NCBI RefSeq assembly: GCF_000378125.1
Contig: NZ_KB899241.1
Coordinates: 1,649,652-1,713,651 of the forward strand
DNA: 64,000 nt
From: Rudaea cellulosilytica DSM 22992
GTDB lineage: Bacteria > Pseudomonadota > Gammaproteobacteria > Xanthomonadales > Rhodanobacteraceae
Reading direction: 5' to 3'
Shown here: in pieces, positions 15,386 to 25,953 of the stretch
Layout of the letters: the number at the start of each line of letters is the position of its first letter
Position numbering within the stretch: the first letter of the stretch is position 1
The notes under the pieces: model-generated
Databases searched by the model: none
What the model saw: only the letters and a program-made list of their open reading frames with translations
Told to the model about the DNA's origin: nothing
Program-made: the position numbers and the translations under genes

Positions 15386-16771
15386 GTGAACGACAACATC
15401 AATTTCGACAGGCGCAAGTTGCTGGGAAGTGCGCTGATCGCCGCCGCCGCGCAAGCGCTGCCGGCGGGCAGTTCGGCGGCCGAGCCTCGCAGCCATGCCG
15501 AGGACAAGGCGCCAGGCGCAAAGCGCTCGGTCATGGGATTGGTCAAGCCCAAGATGGACAAGATTCGCTTCGGCATCATCGGAGTCGGCGAGCGCGGCGG
15601 CTCGTTGACCAAAACCCTCCTGCCGGTCGAGGGAGCCGAAATCACGGCCATATGCGATATCTACGCGCCCGCGCTCGAGACGTCCGTGGCCGTGGTCGAA
15701 AAAGCCACGGGCAAACGCCCGGCAGCGATCAGCGGCGGCGTCGAAGCCTTCAAGGGACTCATCGATCGACACGACGTCGATGCGGTGATCATCGCGACGC
15801 CGTGGGAATGGCATGCGCGCATGGCGCTCTACTCGATCGCGGCCGGCAAGGAAACCTTTGTCGAGGTGCCTGCGGCGACGACGATCGAAGATTGCTGGGC
15901 GCTGGTGGAAGCCGCCGAAGCCAAGCAAGTGAACTGCATGATGATGGAGAACTGCTGCTACGGCCGCAGTGAGCTGATGGTCCTGAACATGGTCCGCGCC
16001 GGCGTGTTCGGCGAATTGACCCACGGCGAAGGCGCGTACATCCACAATCTGCGCTACAAGCTGAAAGACTTCATCGGCGAAGGCACGTGGCGAGCGGAGT
16101 GGTACACCAAGCGCCGCGCCAACTCGTACCCGACGCACGGCCTCGGCCCCATCGCACAGTACATGAACATCAATCGCGGCGACCGCTTCGACTTCCTCGT
16201 GTCGACGAGCTCACCGGCCCGCAGCTGGGGCGCCTATGCGGAGCGGGAATTTCCGGCGGACAGCCCGAGGAGAAAGCAGCACTTCGTGATGGCGGATATG
16301 AACACCTCCATCATTCAAACGGTGCAGGGCCGAAGCATCATGGTGCAGCACGACGTCAGCACGCCGCGTCCCTACAGCCGACACAATCTGATCCAGGGCG
16401 TCAAAGGCACCTTCGCCGGATATCCCGATCGCATCGCGATCGACAAGGGCGGCAATGAGTTCGAAGAGTGGACCACCGATCTTACCGAGTACAAGAACAA
16501 GTACGACAGCGTGCTGTGGAAGAACCTCGAGAAGGAGATGCGCGCATCGCCCGACGCGCATGGCGGCATGGACTTCGTCATGCTGTGGCGGATTGTCTAT
16601 TGCCTGCGCAACGGACTTCCCCTGGATCAGAACGTGTACGACGGCGCAGCGTGGTCGGCACCGTTCGACCTCAGCGAGCAATCGGTTCGCGATCGCAGCC
16701 GGCCGAAGGATTTTCCTGATTTCACGCGCGGGCAGTGGAAATCGGCGCCGCCGCTGACCATCGAAACATGA
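15386..16771 (+). CDS. Gfo/Idh/MocA protein of the GH109 type, exported
   Basis: A 461-residue protein. Residues 8-30 (FDRRKLLGSALIAAAAQALP) form a twin-arginine-like signal, followed by a Rossmann domain with FGIIGVGERGGSL (~59-71). The C-terminal half carries the GH109 hallmarks ENCCYGR (~190), YPTHGLGPI (~247) and MDFVMLWRIVYCLRNG (~394). The characterised GH109 enzyme is an alpha-N-acetylgalactosaminidase that uses tightly bound NAD for oxidation-elimination at C3; the Tyr and His of YPTH line its active site. The actual glycoside here is unknown. A GTG start is used 15 bp after the lactonase. It probably supplies monosaccharide in the periplasm for the downstream pathway. Confidence 0.8.
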   Translation: MNDNINFDRRKLLGSALIAAAAQALPAGSSAAEPRSHAEDKAPGAKRSVMGLVKPKMDKIRFGIIGVGERGGSLTKTLLPVEGAEITAICDIYAPALETSVAVVEKATGKRPAAISGGVEAFKGLIDRHDVDAVIIATPWEWHARMALYSIAAGKETFVEVPAATTIEDCWALVEAAEAKQVNCMMMENCCYGRSELMVLNMVRAGVFGELTHGEGAYIHNLRYKLKDFIGEGTWRAEWYTKRRANSYPTHGLGPIAQYMNINRGDRFDFLVSTSSPARSWGAYAEREFPADSPRRKQHFVMADMNTSIIQTVQGRSIMVQHDVSTPRPYSRHNLIQGVKGTFAGYPDRIAIDKGGNEFEEWTTDLTEYKNKYDSVLWKNLEKEMRASPDAHGGMDFVMLWRIVYCLRNGLPLDQNVYDGAAWSAPFDLSEQSVRDRSRPKDFPDFTRGQWKSAPPLTIET

Positions 16772-16811
16772 GACAGGTCCGGCGCGGAGCCCTCGCCGGC
16801 CGCTTCATGGC

Positions 16812-17957
16812 ATGAATATGCGAACAACGATGGTCCTCGGCCAGCCGTCCTGGCACATCGCCTCGTCCGAGGTTGAGGTGTGTATCACCGAGCTCGGCGG
16901 GCATGTCGCGCCCGTGACGTTCGATCGCGAAGGCGGCCGATTCGCGCCGATGGCGGTGGCACCGTGGGCACAGGAGCCGATCGATCCCGCGTTGCCCGCG
17001 TGCATGCGCTCCTTGCGCGGCGATTTCTTCTGCCTGCCCTTCGGCGGCAATGCCACGTCGTTCAATGACGAACAGCATCCCCCGCACGGCGAAACCGCGA
17101 ACGCTCACTGGACGTTCGAAGACCTCGTGCAAAACGGCGATCGCACGACCTTGCATCTGAGCATGCAAACGCAAGTGCGGCGGGGCCGCGTCGACAAACA
17201 CATCTCGCTCGTGGACGGCCACAACGCGGTGTATTCGCGCCACACCATCTCCGGCATGTCCGGGCCGATGAGCCTGGGCCACCACGCGATGTTGAAGTGT
17301 CCCGAGTCCGGCGGCGGGCTGATCTCGGTCAGTCCGTTTCGGCTCGGTCAAGTCTATCCGGAACCGGTGGAGCGACCCGAGAACCGCGGCTATTCGTGCC
17401 TGCTGCCGGGTGCCCAGTTCCGTTCGCTCGCCGAAGTGCGCACCGTGTTCGGCGGCAACGCCGACCTGAGCCGCTATCCCGCGCGGCGCGGCTACGAAGA
17501 TGTCGTCATGCTCGTCGCCGAGCCCGATCTTGCGCTGGCGTGGAGCGCGGTCTCGTTTCCCGCGCAAGGATATGTCTGGTTCGCGCTGAAGGACCCACAC
17601 GTCCTGCGCCAGACCCTGCTCTGGTTCTCCAACGGCGGTCGCCACTTTGCGCCGTGGGATGGACGCCACGTCGACACTTTGGGCGTCGAGGAAGTGACCT
17701 CGTACTTTTTCTTGGGTCTGGCCGAATCGGTGCGTCCCAATGCACTGTCCCACGCGGGCTATCCGACCTCGCTGACGCTCGATCCGAACCAGCCGCTCGA
17801 GGTCAACTACATCATGGCCGCGGCGCGGATTCCCGACACCTTCGGCCGCGTGGCCGACATCGTCCCCGCGCCCGAGGGCGTGGTCCTGCACTCCGAGTCC
17901 GGCCAGCACGTTCACGCCAAGGTGGATCTCGCGTTTCTGCAGAGTGCGAACGCATGA
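16812..17957 (+). CDS. Galactose-mutarotase-fold protein of unknown function
   Basis: A 381-residue cytoplasmic protein with no signal peptide. Its beta-rich pattern, the early segment ITELGGHVAPVTF (~residues 24-36), PHGETANAHW (~95) with a His, and SLGHHAMLKCP (~154) with paired His residues suggest the galactose mutarotase-like superfamily, as in aldose 1-epimerases. It may convert anomers of the pathway sugar, or it may be a family of unknown chemistry sharing this fold. It lies mid-operon, 40 bp after the GH109-like gene. A poor match to canonical GalM leaves the exact role open. Confidence 0.55.
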   Translation: MNMRTTMVLGQPSWHIASSEVEVCITELGGHVAPVTFDREGGRFAPMAVAPWAQEPIDPALPACMRSLRGDFFCLPFGGNATSFNDEQHPPHGETANAHWTFEDLVQNGDRTTLHLSMQTQVRRGRVDKHISLVDGHNAVYSRHTISGMSGPMSLGHHAMLKCPESGGGLISVSPFRLGQVYPEPVERPENRGYSCLLPGAQFRSLAEVRTVFGGNADLSRYPARRGYEDVVMLVAEPDLALAWSAVSFPAQGYVWFALKDPHVLRQTLLWFSNGGRHFAPWDGRHVDTLGVEEVTSYFFLGLAESVRPNALSHAGYPTSLTLDPNQPLEVNYIMAAARIPDTFGRVADIVPAPEGVVLHSESGQHVHAKVDLAFLQSANA

Positions 17958-18002
17958 CCGCCATCGTCCATCACCACATTTATTCTGAGAGAGGCTCGAC
18001 CT

Positions 18003-18773
18003 ATGTTTGATCTTCGAGGCAAGGTGGCGCTGGTCACCGGCGCCGGTTCCGGCATCGGCGCGGCGATCGCTCGCGCATTTGCAACACAAGGCGCGACGGT
18101 CTACATCGGCGATCGCGACGCGGCCGCTGCGCGAACCGTCGTGGAAGAGATCCGCGCGACCGGCGGTGTAGCGGTGGTGTGCACGCTGGATGTCGCCAAC
18201 GCCGATTCCTGCCGCGCGGCAGCCGACGCCATCTTCGCCACCCACCCGCAAGGACTCGACGTCCTCGTGAACAACGCGGGCATCGGCCACGTCGGCACGA
18301 TCCTGCAGACCGAGGAGGCCGACATGGATCGGCTCTACGCGGTGAACGTGAAGGGCGTGTTCTTCCTGTCGAAGATCTTCCTGCCGAAGATGATGGAGCG
18401 CCGATCGGGCTCGATCATCAATCTCGCCTCGATCGGCGGCATCGTTGGGGTGAAGGATCGGCTCGCCTACTGCACGACCAAATTCGCCGTCGTCGGCATC
18501 ACCAAGACCATGGCGCTCGATCACGCCGAGTCGCAGGTGCGGATCAACTGCATCTGCCCGGGCCGCGTGGAGACACCGTTCGTGCAGGCGCGAATCAAGG
18601 AGTACCCGGATCCGGCCAAGGCCTACAAGGAAATGAGCGCGACGCAGGCGTTGGGCCGCATGGGCTCGCCCGAAGAGATCGCTGCGGCTGCCGTCTATCT
18701 CGCCAGCGACGAATCCGCCTTCGTGACCGGATCGGCGCTGATCATCGACGGCGGCCTGAGCGCCGGCAAATAA
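18003..18773 (+). CDS. SDR-family dehydrogenase, candidate 2-keto-3-deoxy-aldonate dehydrogenase
   Basis: A 256-residue classical short-chain dehydrogenase. The NAD(P) motif is TGAGSGIG (residues 12-19), the NNAG motif is near 97 and the catalytic Ser-Tyr-Lys run is in NLASIGG and AYCTTK (~140-161). An acidic residue after beta-2 (GDRDAAAA) suggests NAD preference. In the type II fucose route an SDR oxidises C4 of the 2-keto-3-deoxy acid to the 2,4-diketo acid; either this or the next gene could do so. It starts 45 bp after the epimerase-like gene and ends 9 bp before the second SDR. Confidence 0.85.
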   Translation: MFDLRGKVALVTGAGSGIGAAIARAFATQGATVYIGDRDAAAARTVVEEIRATGGVAVVCTLDVANADSCRAAADAIFATHPQGLDVLVNNAGIGHVGTILQTEEADMDRLYAVNVKGVFFLSKIFLPKMMERRSGSIINLASIGGIVGVKDRLAYCTTKFAVVGITKTMALDHAESQVRINCICPGRVETPFVQARIKEYPDPAKAYKEMSATQALGRMGSPEEIAAAAVYLASDESAFVTGSALIIDGGLSAGK

Positions 18774-18782
18774 GAGAACGAC

Positions 18783-19559
18783 ATGACTGCGGAATTTTCC
18801 AACAAAGGCGTCGTCGTTACCGGTGCGGCCAAAGGCGTCGGCGCGGCGGTGGCCGAGGCGTTCTGCCGCGAAGGTGCGCGCGTCGCTCTGATCGATGTCG
18901 ATGTCGCCGCGGGCAGCGAACTGGCGCGGACTCTCGGTCCGCGCGCACACTTTTTCCAGGCGGACGTCTCAAGCGCAGCGCAAGTGGATCAGGCGCTGCA
19001 GCAAGCGGATCAGACGCTCGGCGGGTTTCACATCCTCGTCAACAACGCCGGCATCCAGACCTACGGCACGGTGACGGAAACCAGCGAAGAGGTCTGGGAT
19101 CGCACGCTCGGCGTGAACCTCAAGAGCGCGTTTCTGTGCGCGAAGGCGGCGTTGCCGGTCATCCAGCGCGAAGGCGGCGGCGTCGTCATCAACATGGCCA
19201 GCGTGCAGAGTTTCCTGAGTCAGCACAACGTGGCCGCCTACACCACGAGCAAGACCGCACTGCTCGGACTGACGCGCAGCATTGCGGTCGACTACGCGCC
19301 CAAGGTGCGCTGCGTCGCGGTCTGTCCCGGCACGATCGACACGCCGATGCTGCACTGGGCGATCCAGCAATCGCCCGATCCTCAGGAGGTGCTCGAGGAG
19401 TGCAAGCAGATGCATCCGCTCGGCAGGATCGCCACTCCGCAGGAAATCGCGGAACTGGTGCTGTTCCTGTCGTCGGACAGGGCAGGGTTCATCACCGGAC
19501 AGTACTACCGCATCGACGGTGGTCTCGGTATCAGCGTGGCAGGGAGTAAGAGAGCATGA
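18783..19559 (+). CDS. SDR-family dehydrogenase, second copy in operon
   Basis: A 258-residue short-chain dehydrogenase, distinct from its neighbour. Motifs are TGAAKGVG (residues 13-20), LIDVDVA with an Asp that favours NAD, NNAGIQ near 84, and the catalytic NMASVQS and AYTTSK (~138-160). It may act on the sugar (aldose 1-dehydrogenation) or on the keto-deoxy acid; sequence alone does not decide. Its stop overlaps the start of the glucarate-dehydratase-like gene by four bases (ATGA), so those two are coupled and may act in sequence. Confidence 0.85.
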   Translation: MTAEFSNKGVVVTGAAKGVGAAVAEAFCREGARVALIDVDVAAGSELARTLGPRAHFFQADVSSAAQVDQALQQADQTLGGFHILVNNAGIQTYGTVTETSEEVWDRTLGVNLKSAFLCAKAALPVIQREGGGVVINMASVQSFLSQHNVAAYTTSKTALLGLTRSIAVDYAPKVRCVAVCPGTIDTPMLHWAIQQSPDPQEVLEECKQMHPLGRIATPQEIAELVLFLSSDRAGFITGQYYRIDGGLGISVAGSKRA

Positions 19560-20779
19560 AGATTACGAACATCAAAGCAACCACGGTCACCGTCCCGCTC
19601 GAGGCGCCGCTGCGCCACTCGGTCGGCTCGCACTGGGGCCGTTTCGTTCGCACCATCGTCGAAGTCGAGACCGACGAAGGCATCATCGGCCTCGGTGAGA
19701 TGGGTGGCGGCGGCGAGTCCACCGAAGCGGCGATCAACGGCCTGAATGCGTATCTGATCGGGCACGACCCGCTGCAGCTCGAACAGCTGTACTGGAAGAT
19801 CTGCAACCCGACCGCCTCGCTCTACAACAACCGCGCGCAGATGCACGCGGCGATCGAGTTCGCCTGCATCGACATCATCGGCAAGAAGCTCGGCATCCGT
19901 GCCTGCGATCTGCTCGGTGGCGCGCTGCGTGAAGAGGTGGCGTTCGCTTCCTATCTATTCTTCCGCGACTTCGACAAGAAGACCGGCAAGGGCGGGGAAG
20001 AGACGGCCGAGCAGATGGTCGCGCACGCCAAGGCGCTGAAGGCCGAGCACGGATTTACTGCACACAAATTGAAGGCCGGGGTGTTCACGCCGGATCACGA
20101 GCTCGAAGTGTTCCGCGCCGTCGCGAACACGTTTCCGAAGGATGGCGTGCGCATCGATCCGAACGGTGGCTGGAGTGTCGAGCAGGCGATCCGCTTCGGC
20201 AAGGCCATCGAGGATTTGAACAACGACTACTACGAAGATCCCGCCTGGGGTCTGGAGGGCATGCGCCGCGTGCGCGAGTTCGTGCGCATCCCGACCGCGA
20301 CCAACCAGGTCGTGGTCAACTTCGAGCAGCTCACGCAGAACGTGCGTGCGACCGCGGCCGACGTGGTGTTGCTCGACACGACGTTCTGGGGTGGCTTGCG
20401 CCAGGCGTGGCTCGGCGGCGTGATCTGCCAGAAGTTCAACATCGGCGTCGCCGTGCACAGCTCGGGCGAACTCGGCATCCAACTCGCGACGATGCTGCAC
20501 CTCGGCGCCGCGCTACCGAACCAGGTCTTCGCCGGCGATGCGCATTACCACCATCTGACCGACGACATCATCAAAGGCGGCAAGATGAAATACCGCGGCG
20601 GCAAGATCGCCGTGCCGCAGGGGCCGGGTCTGGGCGTGGAGCTCGACCGCGACAAGCTCGCCCAATACGCCGAACTGTACAAAGAACTGGGCGGCTATGC
20701 CTACGACCGCGATCCGGCGCGGCCTGGCTGGTACGCCGTGCTGCCCGAGCAGCGTCATGCCGCTCTGCGAAAAGGATGA
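19556..20779 (+). CDS. Glucarate-dehydratase-type enolase-superfamily enzyme
   Basis: A 407-residue acid-sugar dehydratase, the second enolase-superfamily dehydratase of this operon and from a different subgroup than the one at 11321. HKLKAG (~residue 163) supplies the KxK base, RIDPNGGW (~199) and YYEDPAWG (~225) supply metal ligands, and [10 protein letters not shown] (~298) supplies the opposing His. An 8-residue GHDPLQLE loop and [18 protein letters not shown] (~85) are typical of the glucarate dehydratase group. It probably converts an aldonate or aldarate to its 2-keto-3-deoxy acid. The substrate is unknown. Confidence 0.8.
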   Translation: MKITNIKATTVTVPLEAPLRHSVGSHWGRFVRTIVEVETDEGIIGLGEMGGGGESTEAAINGLNAYLIGHDPLQLEQLYWKICNPTASLYNNRAQMHAAIEFACIDIIGKKLGIRACDLLGGALREEVAFASYLFFRDFDKKTGKGGEETAEQMVAHAKALKAEHGFTAHKLKAGVFTPDHELEVFRAVANTFPKDGVRIDPNGGWSVEQAIRFGKAIEDLNNDYYEDPAWGLEGMRRVREFVRIPTATNQVVVNFEQLTQNVRATAADVVLLDTTFWGGLRQAWLGGVICQKFNIGVAVHSSGELGIQLATMLHLGAALPNQVFAGDAHYHHLTDDIIKGGKMKYRGGKIAVPQGPGLGVELDRDKLAQYAELYKELGGYAYDRDPARPGWYAVLPEQRHAALRKG

Positions 20780-20788
20780 TGCTTGGGC

Positions 20789-21697
20789 ATGGCCGGTGGA
20801 GTTCCAAACATGAATAGCGTTCTGCAGTGCAATGATGTGGTCGGCGAGAGCGTCGTCTGGTGCGAGCGTCGGCAGACGCTGTTTTGGGTCGATATCGTCG
20901 GACGACGGCTTCATCGTTTTCATCCCGCGAGCGGGACACACGTGGTCCGTGCCACCGCCGAGATGCCCACTTCGATCGGCCTGCGCGAGGATGACGGTGC
21001 GGTCATCGGCTTCCGTCATGAAGTTGCGCTGTGGGATTTCGAAGATCGCTTCGAAACGCTCGCGCTCGTGGAAGCGGACCGACCCGATAATCGGCTCAAC
21101 GAAGGTTGTGTCGCCCCCGACGGAAGTTTCTGGGTCGGCACGATGCAGAACAATGTGGATTCTCACGGCGGGCCGCTGCCGATGTCCGGGCGTCGCGGCG
21201 CGATCTACCGCATCGACGGCGCGGGTTCGGTACGTGCGCTGACGGGGCCCGAGTTCGGCATCACGAACACGTTCGTCTGGTCGAACAACCAATTCGTCAC
21301 CGCCGATACCCTCGAGAACGCGCTCTACGCTTACGCCTGGGACGGCGCGAGCAGCGTGACGGGTCGGCGCAGTTTCACGCCGGCGTATGCGAAGGGTCTC
21401 CCCGACGGCTCCTGCCTCGATTCCGAAGGCTTCGTTTGGAACTGCCGCGTTGCCGGCGGCGGCTGCGTGGTTCGTTTCGCACCGGACGGACGTGTGGATC
21501 GCGAAGTCAAGGTGGGTTGCGACTCCCCGACCAGTTGCACCTTTGGCGGTGAAGACTTTTCGACGTTGTTTGTCACCTCATCGAGATTCGGCATGCAAGC
21601 GGGTCAATTCGACGAGAGCTTGGAAGGCAGCTTGTTCGCCCTTGACGTCGGAGTGCGCGGACGCCCGGCCAACCGATTCCGCCTCGCAAAGCGCTGA
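20789..21697 (+). CDS. SMP-30/gluconolactonase-family lactonase
   Basis: A ~302-residue six-bladed beta-propeller lactonase. Metal-binding and family motifs are ESVVWCERRQTLFWVD near the N-terminus, NRLNEGCVAPDGSFWVG (~residues 102-118), TNTFVW (~156) and GLPDGSCLDSEGFVWNC (~204-220). It hydrolyses an aldono-1,4- or 1,5-lactone to the aldonate in the cytoplasm. This gives the operon two unrelated lactonases. ATG 20789 is chosen with AAAAGGA about 10 bp upstream; ATG 20810 is a possible alternative. Confidence 0.8.
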   Translation: MAGGVPNMNSVLQCNDVVGESVVWCERRQTLFWVDIVGRRLHRFHPASGTHVVRATAEMPTSIGLREDDGAVIGFRHEVALWDFEDRFETLALVEADRPDNRLNEGCVAPDGSFWVGTMQNNVDSHGGPLPMSGRRGAIYRIDGAGSVRALTGPEFGITNTFVWSNNQFVTADTLENALYAYAWDGASSVTGRRSFTPAYAKGLPDGSCLDSEGFVWNCRVAGGGCVVRFAPDGRVDREVKVGCDSPTSCTFGGEDFSTLFVTSSRFGMQAGQFDESLEGSLFALDVGVRGRPANRFRLAKR

Positions 21698-21746
21698 GGC
21701 GGCCCGCCGCTACCTGCACGCCAATATCGAACTACGGAAATCTTTG

Positions 21747-22799
21747 ATGCCATCTGTATCGCACGACTGCGCCGCACTGCTGAAAACGATTGGACCGATC
21801 GCGTTTGGCGGCGCCAATCTCGGCAATCTGTATCGACCGATTTCCGACGAGCATGCCGAGCGCACTCTCGCCGCCGCACTCGAAAGCGGGATTGGCTATG
21901 TAGACACCGCGCCCTTCTATGGCTTCGGCCTTTCCGAGAAACGGATCGGGCGAATCCTGGCAAAATATGACCCGGATGCCCGCATCGTGCTATCGAGCAA
22001 AGTTGGCCGCCTGCTCGAGCCCGATGCGGATGCCGACCTCGACGCGGTGCGCTCCGGTTTCGTCTCCCCGGAACCGTTCCGGCCCGTATACGACTACAGC
22101 TACGACGCGGTGATGCGATCGTGGGAAGAGAGCCGTCGCCGGCTGGGGCGCGAGCGCATCGACATCCTGTTCGTCCATGATCTTGGCGAGCGCACTCATG
22201 GCGCGGATCACCCGCATCATTTCCGCACCTTCATGGAGGGCGGTTATCGCGCCTTGCGCGAGCTGCGCGATAGCGGCGAAATTTCCGCTTTCGGGCTCGG
22301 GGTCAACGAAGCGGAAGTCTGCGTCGAGGCGCTCGCGCACGGCGATTTCGACGTGATGCTGCTTGCCGGCCGTTACACGCTGATCGAGCAGGCGCCGCTC
22401 GACACGCTGTTTCCTCTTTGCATCGAACGCGACGTGCGGCTGGTGATCGGTGGTCCCTACAACAGTGGCATTCTCGCGACCGGTTCGGCCAAGGCCAGCC
22501 GCTACGACTACGGTGCCGCGCCTGCGGCGGTGGTGGAAAAAGTGGCCGCGATCGAGCGCATCTGCGCGGCTCACGACGTCCCGCTTGCGGCTGCGGCACT
22601 GCAATTTCCGCTTGGCCACCCCCAGGTTGCCGCAGTACTCCCCGGGCTTGCCAACGAAGCGCAGACACTTGCCTCGCTGCGCCTCGTCACGACGCCGATC
22701 CCCGCCGATTTTTGGGCCGAACTCAAGCATACCGGCCTTCTGCGCGCGGATGCACCAACGCCGCCGAGCGTGGTCGAAGCTCACGCGGCATCTGTCTGA
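21747..22799 (+). CDS. Aldo/keto reductase, probable L-fucose/aldose 1-dehydrogenase
   Basis: A 350-residue aldo/keto reductase of the D-threo-aldose (L-fucose) dehydrogenase branch. Visible features are FGGANLGNLYRPIS near the N-terminus, the catalytic region YVDTAPFYGFGLSE (~residues 51-64) with Asp and Tyr, the Lys in VLSSKVGRLL (~81) and the His in DILFVHDLGERTH (~140). The NAD(P)-binding end has VAAVLPGLANEAQ (~293). It probably oxidises the free sugar at C1 to the lactone, the first pathway step. The frame extends upstream into the lactonase gene, but the ATG at 21747 begins the domain and lies 49 bp after the lactonase stop. Confidence 0.8.
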   Translation: MPSVSHDCAALLKTIGPIAFGGANLGNLYRPISDEHAERTLAAALESGIGYVDTAPFYGFGLSEKRIGRILAKYDPDARIVLSSKVGRLLEPDADADLDAVRSGFVSPEPFRPVYDYSYDAVMRSWEESRRRLGRERIDILFVHDLGERTHGADHPHHFRTFMEGGYRALRELRDSGEISAFGLGVNEAEVCVEALAHGDFDVMLLAGRYTLIEQAPLDTLFPLCIERDVRLVIGGPYNSGILATGSAKASRYDYGAAPAAVVEKVAAIERICAAHDVPLAAAALQFPLGHPQVAAVLPGLANEAQTLASLRLVTTPIPADFWAELKHTGLLRADAPTPPSVVEAHAASV

Positions 22800-22829
22800 T
22801 CGAACCGATTCCTCAGGAGTAAGCATTTC

Positions 22830-24767
22830 ATGAGCCAGCCAGATTCCGTGTCGCGCCGTCAGTTCTTGTGTGAGGCCGTTTGCGCCGGTCTTCTTGTGGC
22901 GACCGGCATTCATGCCAATGTCGCGAGCGCATCGGTTGACACCGCGGCATCGGCAGAGATTCACGTCAACGCGGCGAATGGCGACGACTCCGCGCCAGGC
23001 TCTGTCACGCAGCCACTGAAGACGATTTCTGCCGCGGCCGCCAAAGCCATGCCCGGCGACACCATCGTCGTCCACGCCGGCGTGTACCGCGAGTGGGTGA
23101 GACCGCCGCGCGGAGGCACGTCCGACAGCAAACGCATCACCTACCGCGCAGCGCCAGGCGAGAAGGTCGTCATCACGGGTTCCGATTCCTTCACCCATTG
23201 GGAGAAGGTCTCCGGCGACACGTGGAAGCTTGTTATCCCCAACGCCTATTTCGGCGCGTTCAATCCTTACGTCGAAAAAGTAGGCGGAGATTGGTTTGAC
23301 GGCCAAGGACGCGACCACCGGCGCGGCATGGTCTACGTGCATGGCGAATGGCTCCCGGAGGCCCTGGATCTCGACGCGATGACGAAGGTGGCAGATGGAA
23401 GGCCGGCCTGGTTCGCGCTCGTGGATCAGGGCAAGCAGGGTAGGGAGCACGGGAGCACGACCATTTATGCACGCTTCCCCGCGGCCACCGATCCGAATTC
23501 CGGTGCCGTCGAAGTCTGCGTGCGCCCCACCGTGTTCACGCCGGAAAAAATCGGCATCGACTACATCACCCTATCCGGTTTCGAACTGCGCAACGCCGCA
23601 ACGAACTGGGCCGCACCGACCATGGGCCAGCGCGGTCTCGTCAGCGCCTACTGGAACAAGGGCTGGATCATCGAGAACAACGAGATCTGCTATTCGCGCT
23701 GCTCCGGCGTCGCGCTCGGCAAGTACTCCGACGAGTTCGACGGCAAGCGCGGCACCACGGACGGCTACTACCTCACGATCAACGACGCACTCAAGACCGG
23801 CGGTTGGACGAAGGAGAAAATCGGCTCGCATATCGTGCGCAACAACCGCATCCATCACTGCGGTCAGACCGGCGTCGTCGGCAGCCTCGGCTGCGCCTTC
23901 AGCCAGGTGGTCGGCAACGAGATCAGCGATTGCAACACGCAAGACATCTGGGACGGCGCGGAGATGGCCGGTATCAAGTTCCACGGTGCGATCGATGTCG
24001 TCATTGCCGACAACCACATCCATCACATCGGCAACGCGGGCGGCATCTGGCTCGACTGGATGGCGCAGGGTACGCGCATCACCGGCAATCTTTTCCATGA
24101 CAACAGCCGCGACCTCTTTACCGAAGTGGATCACGGCCCCTTTCTCGTCGCCAACAACCTGTTTCTTTCGCCTCGCGCTTACCTGGCGAACTCCCAGGGT
24201 GCGGCTTTCGCGCACAACCTCGTCACCGGCAGTCTGCAGATACTTCCCGACGAGCGCCGCACGCCGTACATGAAGCCACACGCCACCGATCAGATCGCCT
24301 TGCACGACAATCCCGTCGGAGACGTCCGCTGGATCAACAATATTCTTGCCAAGGGTGTCGAACTCTTCGGTTACAACGCGGCCGGCAAGGGCTGGGAATG
24401 TCACATGACCGGCAATGTCTTCGCGAAGGGCGCATGGGGATCGCGTTTCGACAAGGACGCCCTGAATGCGCCCGTCTTCGATATCGGCACGAAACTCGTG
24501 CAAAAAGCCGACGGCTGGTACCTCACCCTCGCCACAGACGCAAAATGGAAGCAGGCCGTGAAGCGTCCCCTCGTGACCACCGCCCTGCTCGGCAAAGCGA
24601 AAATTCCGCAGCAGGAATACACGCTCGCCGACGGCTCGCCGATGATGATCGATACCGACTACCTGGGCGCCAAGCGCGACACATCGAATCCGTTTCCAGG
24701 CCCCTTCGAAAGCCATCTGAACGGTGAGGTCAAGGTCTGGCCGAAAGCTGGTCACACTGGCAGTTGA
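22830..24767 (+). CDS. Exported right-handed parallel beta-helix protein, candidate glycosidase/lyase
   Basis: A 645-residue protein and last gene of the operon. It starts with a twin-arginine-like signal (SRRQFLCEAVCAGLLVATGI, residues 7-26). After a mature start at ~EIHVNAANGDDSAPGS comes a DUF1565-like opening (PLKTISAAAAKAMPGDTIVV) and a long beta-helix with repeated right-handed coils such as NNRIHHCGQTG, GNEISDCNTQD and DNHIHHIGNAG (~350-400), then a linker-like C-terminal part. The fold is shared by polysaccharide lyases and several glycoside hydrolase families, one of which (GH141) contains alpha-L-fucosidases. It may release the operon's substrate from a glycan. Assignment to a family needs a profile search. 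Confidence 0.7.
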   Translation: MSQPDSVSRRQFLCEAVCAGLLVATGIHANVASASVDTAASAEIHVNAANGDDSAPGSVTQPLKTISAAAAKAMPGDTIVVHAGVYREWVRPPRGGTSDSKRITYRAAPGEKVVITGSDSFTHWEKVSGDTWKLVIPNAYFGAFNPYVEKVGGDWFDGQGRDHRRGMVYVHGEWLPEALDLDAMTKVADGRPAWFALVDQGKQGREHGSTTIYARFPAATDPNSGAVEVCVRPTVFTPEKIGIDYITLSGFELRNAATNWAAPTMGQRGLVSAYWNKGWIIENNEICYSRCSGVALGKYSDEFDGKRGTTDGYYLTINDALKTGGWTKEKIGSHIVRNNRIHHCGQTGVVGSLGCAFSQVVGNEISDCNTQDIWDGAEMAGIKFHGAIDVVIADNHIHHIGNAGGIWLDWMAQGTRITGNLFHDNSRDLFTEVDHGPFLVANNLFLSPRAYLANSQGAAFAHNLVTGSLQILPDERRTPYMKPHATDQIALHDNPVGDVRWINNILAKGVELFGYNAAGKGWECHMTGNVFAKGAWGSRFDKDALNAPVFDIGTKLVQKADGWYLTLATDAKWKQAVKRPLVTTALLGKAKIPQQEYTLADGSPMMIDTDYLGAKRDTSNPFPGPFESHLNGEVKVWPKAGHTGS

Positions 24768-24791
24768 AAATCCGAGATGGGTTGCACAATG

Positions 24792-24818
24792 AACCCGCGC
24801 TTTGCGCGGGTTTTTGTT
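24792..24818 (+). terminator. Rho-independent terminator of the 12-gene operon
   Basis: A perfect 9-bp stem (AACCCGCGC / GCGCGGGTT) with a 3-base loop is followed directly by a T-rich tract. It lies 24 bp after the beta-helix gene, in the plus orientation, and marks the boundary between the catabolic island and the convergent ABC ATPase gene. Confidence 0.85.
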
Positions 24819-24849
24819 TATGCGTTCGCACCTCGTGCGCGACCTGCGC

Positions 24850-25953
<1,104 letters not shown>

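Noticed and set aside
16722-18950. Very long minus-strand open frame of about 740 codons
   Set aside because: It lies antisense to the GH109-like, epimerase-fold and SDR genes, all of which have clear family motifs and ribosome sites. Its translation is His/Arg/Asp-rich without domain signatures, as expected from the complement of high-GC codons.
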